In this document: piece by piece, positions 17,815 to 24,399 of the stretch
Numbering within the stretch: the stretch's first letter is position 1
How the letters are laid out: each line of letters begins with the position of its first letter
Assembly: GCF_000003815.2 (NCBI RefSeq)
Contig: NC_049984.1
Location: forward strand, 26,641,397 to 26,665,795
DNA: 24,399 nucleotides
Direction of reading: 5' to 3'
Origin: Branchiostoma floridae
Lineage: Eukaryota; Chordata; Leptocardii; Amphioxiformes; Branchiostomatidae
Notes under the pieces: model-generated
Database searches by the model: none
Seen by the model: the letters and a program-made list of their open reading frames with translations, nothing else
What the model was told of the DNA's origin: nothing
Position numbers and translations under genes: made by a program

Positions 17815-17989
17815 CAAAAAAGAAAAATGCAAAACATGGGACTTCTCTCAAGCAGTGATGGCAATGCGCAATGATCTTGTTGCTGACATGGGGGAAGCAG
17901 AGTACGAGGCAGTTGCTGATGACCAGATTCTTCCTTCACCATCAAACACAGTGAAAGGAAGATGGCAGAACATCATTGGATGCACCAGT
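17815..17989 (+). CDS. Exon of an unrecognised protein, upstream of KDZ-like exon
   Basis: Open from about 17795 to a good donor (ACCAGT then GTAAGT-like at 17990). Peptide includes TWDFSQAVMAMRNDLVADMG, EAEYEAVADDQILPSPSNTV and KGRWQNIIGC. Acidic, helix-forming composition. It ends in phase 0, whereas the KDZ-like exon 320 bp downstream begins needing one base, so the two do not splice directly; a missing exon or two separate remnants is possible. Confidence 0.4.
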
Positions 17990-18308
17990 GTAAGTAAACA
18001 TGCAACTTGGCTTTACAACTGTAGTTGTAGTTTTTAAGAACTCTTTTTCCAAAATTACCAATATTCGGTTATTATGATATTTATCTTCAACCAATCTGCA
18101 GCGCTTGCTACAGTTAACAATGCTTTTAAAAAACTGCTCTGCTGTTCTCATTACATTAAGATAAATAACATGATCATGAGGAATCGTAACTTTTTTGAAG
18201 GGTTCACTGCAGCCCAGTGGAAGTCCATTCACTTTACGAAGCTAGTAGGCTTGGAAAGTTTGTTTGTCTTCCTGTTTTGAAATATAGCACTTATACTTTA
18301 ATTTTCAG

Positions 18309-18556
18309 GTGGGCTGCTGGTTGCAACATGTCCACACAAAGTTGTGTATGCTGTAGAGTTTGTGTTGCGAGGGGAAAGTCCAAGAGACCTTGTGGACTTG
18401 TTGCTATCCATGCAATGGATTCCCACAGTAACTATCACCGATATGCCACAGATTATTGCCCTGCATGCCAACAAAAGAAGTCCTGGTACATTCCATCCTC
18501 ATGATGGACGGCTGGCAGAGCGTAACACTGATAACATCCCAATATGGCAAAGGAGG
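18309..18556 (+). CDS. KDZ / HMGXB3-like transposase-related exon
   Basis: Follows TTTTAATTTTCAG. The frame reads GLLVATCPHKVVYAVEFVLR, GESPRDLVDLLLSMQWIPTV, TITDMPQIIALHANKRSPGT and FHPHDGRLAERNTDNIPIWQ. The order CPH-x-V-x-Y..F.LR.ESPRD..DLL.S...P..vi.DM...iA.H.N.R.P..F.P..GRLAe.t.eNI is that of animal KDZ-type transposase proteins related to HMGXB3, in the region after their cysteine clusters (recognition from memory). Asp in TITDMP and the ESPRD Asp are candidates for catalytic residues. A GTGAGT donor follows in phase 0. Confidence 0.6.
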
Positions 18557-18600
18557 GTGAGTTCAAGAAGGACTTGTCTGAAGCCCTGTCTGACAGTGGG

Positions 18601-18688
18601 GGAAACTGGCGCACACAGCACAAAGTCTGTTCCACATGCCCGCCAGCAAATACCGGAGATTGATTGCACGCATCGATCTTGCGGACAG
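18601..18688 (+). pseudogene. Continuation of KDZ-like gene in a shifted frame
   Basis: Reads WGKLAHTAQSLFHMPASKYR and RLIARIDLADR to a clear donor (GACAG then GTAAGA). The block directly upstream (18557-18600) reads GEFKKDLSEALSDSGG in a different frame, and a GGGGG run near 18597 separates them. Either a one-base indel or an unusually short intron. Whether these belong to one KDZ-like protein is unproven. Confidence 0.35.
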
Positions 18689-18908
18689 GTAAGAAATGAA
18701 AGTTAAGTTACTTTCCATAGAGCCAACAATAGGGGATTTCAATGCTTTTCGTATTCTATTGTAACTTTTTCGTAAGAAGGGCGCCTATAAACGGACAGGA
18801 AGGCCGTATGTGCAGACTGTCGAAATCCGTCAATGATTAGACCAATGCTTTTTATTTCAGTCAATGAGCCCTAGATCACTTTTCAACGCAGTGTTGTACA
18901 AATAACAT

Positions 18909-19024
18909 TTTTGTTTTGCATTGCAGTAAAGCCATATATGAGTGATCTGAATTGCCTTAGTGCACTGTTCAGGCCACCATGCAACCTTTACCCTGGAGAT
19001 CTTAACAGATTGAAGGGCAGAGGC
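18909..19024 (+). CDS. Possible exon running into the gap
   Basis: After TTTTGTTTTGCATTGCAG the frame MSDLNCLSALFRPPCNLYPG, DLNRLKGRG stays open until the N run. Protein-like but short; family unknown. Confidence 0.28.
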
Positions 19025-19167
19025 NNNNNNNNNNNNNNNNNNNNNNNNNNNNNNNNNNNNNNNNNNNNNNNNNNNNNNNNNNNNNNNNNNNNNNNNNNNN
19101 NNNNNNNNNNNNNNNNNNNNNNNNNNNNNNNNNNNNNNNNNNNNNNNNNNNNNNNNNNNNNNNNNNN
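19025..19167. other. Assembly gap (143 N)
   Basis: Unresolved bases, in the middle of a possible exon. Confidence 0.99.
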
Positions 19168-19880
19168 AAGGCCGTTTCGATCCCACGAAGCAATTCACCA
19201 CACCCTCTTACTTGTTCGCATCTGCTGGTCAAAAACCCCCTCAATGTGCAGAACGTGTTTTATCTGTGCCAGTGCTAGCCATACCAAATTCACATCAGCA
19301 TCTCCGCTTACTGCATCTATCATAGATACACCAAATTATACTGGAGACTCAATAACCTTTGTAGAATTACAATTATTACAATTACACGCCAGTAGCTGCA
19401 GCTACCATACAAGTGTAATCTTTCGGATACCTGCCCGTGACATTTGTGTTAGAAAGTAAGCAAGCTGTGATAAATAAGCTTGCACAGATCCACCCTTGTG
19501 AAAGTATAACTACACACCAAAGTCTACTGGAGACTCTTCGCTGCACAATGACAGATTGATGCGCCGTTATGAAGCTCTTCACTGAGTAGCTGGTATCCTG
19601 GAAGGCGGAAGAGCTGGAAATCTTTGGCATCATGACTTAACCGGTGGAGGTGCTTGCTGACCACCATGCACCAGAAACCGAAATGTTGACGCTATTAAGT
19701 ATTATATGTTTACATAGAGCGGCGGAAAAGTTAAAAGAAGGAGGTGAACAGACTTCGCGACCTTCACTCTATGGACTCTCCATTGATACTAACCTTTGTT
19801 GGACATGATTCATGGAAATCGACAAGTTGGCAGACGCATGTGATTGCAAGGCAACAAATACACGCAACAAATGACACACA
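19168..19880. other. Gene-poor stretch
   Basis: A frame from the gap is open for about 51 codons (contains FDPTKQFTTPSYLFASAGQK), without recognised motifs. The phrase ACCAAA..TACTGGAGACTC occurs twice (about 19330 and 19517). No supported gene. Confidence 0.35.
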
Positions 19881-20327
19881 ATGAATAGTAGCACGGTATC
19901 AATGGATAACAACTCAATACGAGTCCTACCTGCTGACAACTACAACGTCCCAAACGACAACTTAGATGACACTGCAACTGGATTATATCCGCCAGACGCT
20001 GACAACACTTTGAAGCCAAGAAAGGTATATAGAGATGGGAATTGCCTCTACCGGTCAGCTAGTTATTGCCTTGTGGGAAATAATGAGATGCATGTTGAGC
20101 TTAGACTAAGAATGATACTTGAGATGATTGCTAAAATCACAACTTATGTTAGAAACAACACGTACAGTAATGTGTTACGTGCAGAATCAAGTGTAATATT
20201 ACAACAGTACACTATAGTTAGTTCCTCATGTGACCCAAGTGATGCTATTGATGTAAACACCCTCACATCAATACATATATCTGACATAAAACTACCATCA
20301 ACATATAAATATATGACATACAACTAG
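19881..20327 (+). CDS. OTU-family cysteine protease, N-terminal half
   Basis: 148 codons from ATG to TAG. After a 45-residue Asn/Asp-rich leader comes VYRDGNCLYRSASYCLVGNN followed by EMHVELRLRMILEMIA. This is the OTU signature: Asp52-Gly-Asn-Cys55 with the nucleophile Cys55, then the helix R-S-x-S..l.G....H..lR.r. OTU enzymes cleave ubiquitin-like conjugates, and OTU modules are common in animal mobile elements. The catalytic His near the C-terminus of the usual ~130-residue domain is not visible; the last 50 residues do not look OTU-like, so the domain is probably truncated. The start is the only plausible ATG. A transposon origin fits the neighbourhood. Confidence 0.65.
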   Translation: MNSSTVSMDNNSIRVLPADNYNVPNDNLDDTATGLYPPDADNTLKPRKVYRDGNCLYRSASYCLVGNNEMHVELRLRMILEMIAKITTYVRNNTYSNVLRAESSVILQQYTIVSSSCDPSDAIDVNTLTSIHISDIKLPSTYKYMTYN

Positions 20328-20825
20328 GTAATCAGGTCAAGGTAGAGAAAAAACACGGATGAGACACAATGAACCTTCTCTGGTATCACGGATGAATACC
20401 AGGAAAATGGATTCATTTCAAAAGTGACAAATATTAATTGACAAAGATTAAAGCCTCATTCAATAGCCCAGCAGCCCCATCTTTAACAGGCCAATGACAC
20501 AGTCAGTGCCGTCCCCCAGATACTTGCCCCAGACGATTTGTACAATCTTTGGAAATGTCAGAGAGAATCCTGACTTACAGATGTGGCCATTGCGATGGGG
20601 GCTAACGCAATAGAAATTCTGACTTCTCTTGTGGAATGCTTTAACTGCGCAAATCAGTCTTTTACACGAAGACAAATTTCATTTTCATCATTCTTCAGTG
20701 AGTACCATATCCCATTTGTAAGAAATGTTACCTAGCACAAAAAAACTGAGGGATACACTCAATGGATATCGAGATTTTTTTCTTTGGTACAAAATATGAA
20801 GTTGCAGGTGTCTGTAGATCTCAAG
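20328..20825. other. Mostly gene-free stretch
   Basis: A minus-strand frame (20460-20675, 71 codons, containing GFSLTFPKIVQIVWGKYLGD) has protein-like composition, but there are no splice sites or motifs to support it. Otherwise nothing. Confidence 0.3.
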
Positions 20826-20900
20826 TTGAGGGGCGGCCGGTCGGCGGTCGGGTTCCGGGCTTCTGATGGGTCTCCGCGCGGCACGACGACATGATTTGTA
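20826..20900 (+). repeat. GC-rich inverted repeat, left copy
   Basis: Matches the reverse complement of 24052-24127. Shared core: TTGAGGGG, GGCCGGTCGGCGGTCGGGTT, GATGGGTCT, CGACGACATGA and TTGTA. Roughly 80-85% identical with small indels. Could be two dispersed repeat copies or ends of a 3.3-kb unit. Confidence 0.75.
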
Positions 20901-21001
20901 TCGGGATAAAGAGTAAAATGTTACAGTTACGGTCGCGACTGTCGTCCTGACAATCTTGTCATCCCAAGCGAAAGATTACGGTGAGCTTTGAGTGTTCTGT
21001 T

Positions 21002-21238
21002 ATGTGTTCTCGTACCTCGTTTTGAGTGACAGAATCATACCCAATTCTGCTGTCATTTTGAGTGGCGGATTCATAGGCGCATTCTGCTGTAATTCTACTG
21101 TCATGGACAACTCTTACGACTTCAATGACAGATATTAATGTGTTCTCGTACCTCGTTTTGAGTGACAGAATCATGCCCACATTCTGCTGTCATTTTGAGT
21201 GGCGGATTCATAGGCGCATTCTGCTGTCATGGACGACT
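21002..21238. repeat. Tandem duplication, 136-bp period
   Basis: ATGTGTTCTCGTACCTCG starts at 21002 and 21138. Each copy itself has an internal half-repeat TTTTGAGTG(A/G)C(A/G)GA.TCATA followed by ATTCTGCTGTCAT. The first copy has an extra CTGTAATTCTA. Confidence 0.85.
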
Positions 21239-22062
21239 TTGGTAAGATCTAGTCATTTGTTAACTTAATATGGATCCCAACGTTTTGCATTGTGATGTGA
21301 CTCTTGCATTGGGTGCGTTTTGAACACTCTCTTGTGTGGGACTACGTTTTAGTAACCACCGTACGAGTATTAGAATAAAGGAATGTGACTGGTAATTGCA
21401 CCGTCTGGCCTTGGTTGATTTGGATGTGAGAGAAATGTATAATCGCTAAATCCTGACAACTAGTTAGACTTGGTTTTGACATGAGCATAGTTAGAGTTCT
21501 GCCCTAGTTCAAAGGCCGAGTCTTAAGAGTTCCCAGTCAGCCAAGTCAAGCCCAACTCTAAATGCCACACACAATATAGAAGAAGAAAATTCATGTATAC
21601 TTTTATCATGAATTTATGATATTGTTGTACACTGAAAGAGATCATACCTAACCTGAACACAACCAAGCACACAACAAAGAAAAGAGGAAAGAGAGGCAAG
21701 CTGTGTGGTAAGCAGTCATCCTACCATCAAGTATGTAGTGACAAGTCGCTTTCTTTCACACCACCTTTGTGGCTGCTGCAAGCGAGACGTACGAGGAGGA
21801 ATACAAGCAGAGAACAGCCACATTAGCAGGAGCCGGGCTGAGGGAAACAAGAACAAGAGCAACAGGAACTTAACATTATTTGTGGCCTTGACATCCAGCA
21901 CACCCATCTAACTTAGCTGAACAAGCCCCCACTGTACCAGAGGCACAGTCCCCGAAGTCTGGGTTTCCAAGAGGCTGGACAGCTGTAATACTTTAAAGAC
22001 CTGACTGACAGAACCCGGGTAAGCTGGATGTCCTGCCATAGCCAATAGTTTTGCTCTGTCAC
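21239..22062. other. Gene-poor stretch
   Basis: No supported gene. Short frames on both strands around 21705-21911 mirror each other and show no motifs. The minus frame 21908-22114 (68 codons) overlaps the next entry and might be its continuation. Confidence 0.35.
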
Positions 22063-22222
22063 CTGTTTGGGTGTATGGAAGATACATTGCAACAACTACT
22101 GTTACTCTCATCAAGGGGCAGGTAGTGTTGTCTCAGCATCCTGCAGTAGGTATAAGATGATTTCCACACTTGAAGCCAAAGATCACCAGACCCATGTGAC
22201 ATCTCGAACACTCTGGGTTGAC
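22063..22222 (-). CDS. Possible minus-strand exon, product unknown
   Basis: On the minus strand GTATTTCTGTCCTGCAG precedes, and CAAACAG followed by GTGACAG ends, a 160-nt block open in a frame containing VFEMSHGSGDLWLQVWKSSY and LRQHYLPLDESNSSCC. No family recognised. It lies downstream of the promoter-like cluster at the right end on the same strand, which is compatible with one leftward gene but unproven. Confidence 0.28.
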
Positions 22223-23367
22223 CTGCAGGACAGAAATACACATATAATATTATTGCACAACAATGGCAGACAAGACATTTTAACAAGAAACTATGAAGCT
22301 TAAAACATAGCACATATATTCTCTGTGACAGTTATGACTTGAGCATGATATAATGAACATGCTTTCTACTCGGTCAAATTCTGCGACTAGCGTAGTTCAC
22401 ATTTACAGTTCCCGTGGTTCAAGTTTGTGCACAGTGTAGCTCAAAATCAAACAGGGGACATAACAATTTGGGCAGCAGGTATAAAGCTGCGTGTAACACG
22501 TTTATTTAAACCCATGTAAAATACCACCTAAGGTACTTGTGTGAACTGAACAAGACGGTTTACATAACCCAGTAAAAACAACCCGTATGACCTGACCACG
22601 CCACCCCGGTCCTTTGTTCTGTAGCTACAGGACTCGGTAACAGAAACGGACCTTCACACACATGAACACCTCACTGAAACATCGTCCACAACCTCCGGAT
22701 TCAACAATAGAATTAAAATCAATAATGTTTAAAATACGCCAGCAAAGGCGAGGATTTTGGACAAACTTTATCCTTTCCCTGAGTTCCCTGCGTGAAAATT
22801 ATTTCCCCCACCATGACCCTCATCAACAAAACAGTTTTCCTCACCGGTAGCGTTCTTTGTCAGGTTGAAAATGCAATGTACATACTAACCACCGAAACAG
22901 CTATATCATAAGATAACAAGAAAGATTTTCTGAGGCACAAAGAAGTAAAATTAGAAGACAAACTTCAACTTCCGACCTCACCTCACAATGGCCGCCCTGC
23001 ACTGAGTGGAATTCGCACAGATCAGAAGTACTTCTCTTGTATCAGTGCGCGTAAACATCTGGAATGCTGCTGGACTTTAAATTAAAGATTACATACAGCT
23101 TACATCGACAAAAAATACGGAAGGAAAACATTTGATCGTCAAGAGCAAACAAAAGAATCAAACGATACCGCATATCAATTGCACGTTCCATTTTTGAGTG
23201 CACTATTTTATGTCGGCGCTTGTGTATATATCGTCTGGGGTGGGTATTCGGTGGCGGCTGGATTATGACGTATCCAGCGCACCGAGGGTTACTTAGGGGT
23301 TTTTCGAAGTACCGCTCTCAATACACGAGAAACTCAATACACGCAAGGTCATGTTGATTTGATTATA
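22223..23367. other. Gene-free stretch
   Basis: No credible coding region. Unremarkable AT-rich sequence. Confidence 0.4.
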
Positions 23368-23410
23368 TCAAGGAGGTTAAAGTACAGTAAAATTTTTTTA
23401 ACCTCCTTGA
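23368..23410. repeat. Perfect 14-bp hairpin
   Basis: TCAAGGAGGTTAAA (23368-23381) and TTTAACCTCCTTGA (23397-23410) enclose a 15-base loop with a T run. Flanks (GATTATA, TTATATG) extend the symmetry loosely. A GAAACTCAATACACG direct repeat lies just upstream (about 23315-23345). Confidence 0.8.
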
Positions 23411-24051
23411 TTATATGGATGCCATCCAAAGAACGCAAAAACTGATGCGAGCGCGCGAATAAAAAGATGGCCAAATGATTGCAAACAGTATGAATCTAAG
23501 TGGCCAGGAAGGTTGAACATAGGATTAAAATAAACACATATATTATAATTTATGTCATACCTGTGACGCGAAAACGTTCGATACCGGAGTTCCGGACCGG
23601 GTGATAACTTCCGTATCACACAGGTTTGTGGCATATAGACTGGTCTTGACCTAGCTACTGGGAACCACTACTCTAAGAACCAACCCCTGTACTGGGGCAG
23701 AACTATACTACACTCAGATCAAGGACCAAATCTATCTAGTGGTAGGATTCAGGCTTGTATATTTCTCTCACGCACACCATAAACCAAGGCCCAAACATGA
23801 GGGTTCAAGTTTACATTCCTTTTATTCTGACGCTTGTACGGTGGTTACAAATAGTCTCACATAAGAGAATGCACAGTACACAACAATGCAAGAATCATAT
23901 CACAATACAGCATCCCTTAATAATAAATAATTTCTAAGTATCCCAGGGACCCCCCAAAACCTCAATTTGGATTGTCTGACCGCACATCATTAAGAACCGC
24001 CAAGGGCTCACAGCAAAACACTAAGTGCTCACCACAATTTGTCGCTTGAGG
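23411..24051. other. Gene-free stretch
   Basis: No supported gene. Short frames only. Confidence 0.4.
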
Positions 24052-24127
24052 TACAAGTCATGTCGTCGCGCCGTTCATAGACCCATCGGAAGCCCAAGAA
24101 CCCGACCGCCGACCGGCCACCCCTCAA
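24052..24127 (-). repeat. GC-rich inverted repeat, right copy
   Basis: Reverse complement partner of 20826-20900. It lies 80-155 bp downstream of the TATA-like box for leftward transcription, so it could fall in a 5' UTR. Confidence 0.75.
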
Positions 24128-24207
24128 GGAAGCGGAGATCGATTCCCAAAGATACTCTTTTCGCTACTACCCACTGCCTACTACTCAAGATACCCGGGTT
24201 TCTTGGG

Positions 24208-24316
24208 TATATAAAGAGAAACTTTCCATCAGAGAGAGATTTTACATAATGCCAAACGGAAACAGCGATTGGTTAGAAGAGCGGCGCCCACGTGGCTTGT
24301 TGACAGCTTGACGTCA
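24208..24316 (-). promoter_or_regulatory. Promoter-like cluster for leftward transcription
   Basis: In minus-strand order: a perfect CRE, TGACGTCA (24309-24316); an E-box, CACGTG (24289-24294); CCAAT (24268-24272, read as ATTGG on plus); and CTTTATATA (24208-24216). CCAAT-TATA spacing is about 55-60 bp. The TATA word reads better on the plus strand (TATATAAAG), so direction is not certain, but the upstream elements all lie on the right, favouring leftward. Confidence 0.4.
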
Positions 24317-24399
24317 CAGAGACGCGCTACCACCCCAACAGTGTGCGGCAGTCACAGGGAAGATACAATAGTCAATGACGGGGAAGGGCTCTAATAAGG

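Noticed and set aside
17226-17945. 239-codon minus-strand open frame
   Set aside because: It includes 62 unknown residues from the gap, crosses a poly-A/T tract, and its 5' part is the antisense of a better plus-strand exon with a donor site.

Overview
The window looks like animal nuclear DNA, most likely from a lancelet (Branchiostoma) or another marine invertebrate. The reasons are short exons with GT/AG boundaries and pyrimidine tracts, many TACATGTA-type words, several assembly gaps, and a dense mixture of LINE, Ty3/Gypsy, MULE, KDZ-type and OTU remnants. There is no bacterial-style operon, and I found no tRNA, rRNA or CRISPR array. The species assignment is inference.

Region 1 (8-6599) is one large palindromic element. 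Two nearly identical arms of about 936 bp, in inverted orientation (8-943 and 5665-6599), enclose 4.7 kb with no convincing gene. Inside are two apparently identical 479-bp copies of a smaller TIR-ended element (959-1437, 1942-2420); a spacer with a consensus RFX X-box and a strong palindrome; two blocks of a GTAGAGCGTAAT motif around a degenerate ~190-bp tandem repeat (2594-3781); an older-to-younger tandem array ending in 163-bp units (3812-4790); and a diverged direct duplication carrying CCAAT, TAATTAATATTCATAAGCGG and, in one copy, a TATA-like box (4705-5640).

Region 2 (6600-9475) holds minus-strand exons: a C-terminal exon of an unrecognised protein (6707-6876), and a larger exon with a zinc-knuckle-like motif followed by a candidate papain-like cysteine-protease domain (7368-8192). 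A LINE 3' end (8527-9040) lies directly upstream of it. A Ty3/Gypsy gag fragment lies on the plus strand.

Region 3 (9898-20327) is a plus-strand graveyard or mosaic of exon-like pieces: an unknown frameshifted protein, an unknown 168-nt exon, a Gypsy-type integrase fragment, a MULE transposase exon whose first catalytic Asp reads Asn, a helix-turn-helix-like exon, a GHAHEDIDQFFSRIS exon (DUF7869-like), a 12-copy 38-bp minisatellite, two unrecognised short ORF or exon models, a frameshifted Gypsy reverse-transcriptase fragment, a KDZ/HMGXB3-like exon and an OTU-protease N-terminal half. Most pieces share one orientation, but reading phases do not join into one gene. I therefore read them as remnants of several elements rather than one intact system.

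Region 4 (20328-24399) is mostly non-coding. It has a 75-bp GC-rich inverted repeat (20826-20900 / 24052-24127), a tandem duplication, a possible minus-strand exon, a hairpin, and at its right end a promoter-like cluster (CRE, E-box, CCAAT, TATA) arranged for leftward transcription.

Four N runs (6940-7123, 9041-9140, 17239-17423, 19025-19167) interrupt potential genes.
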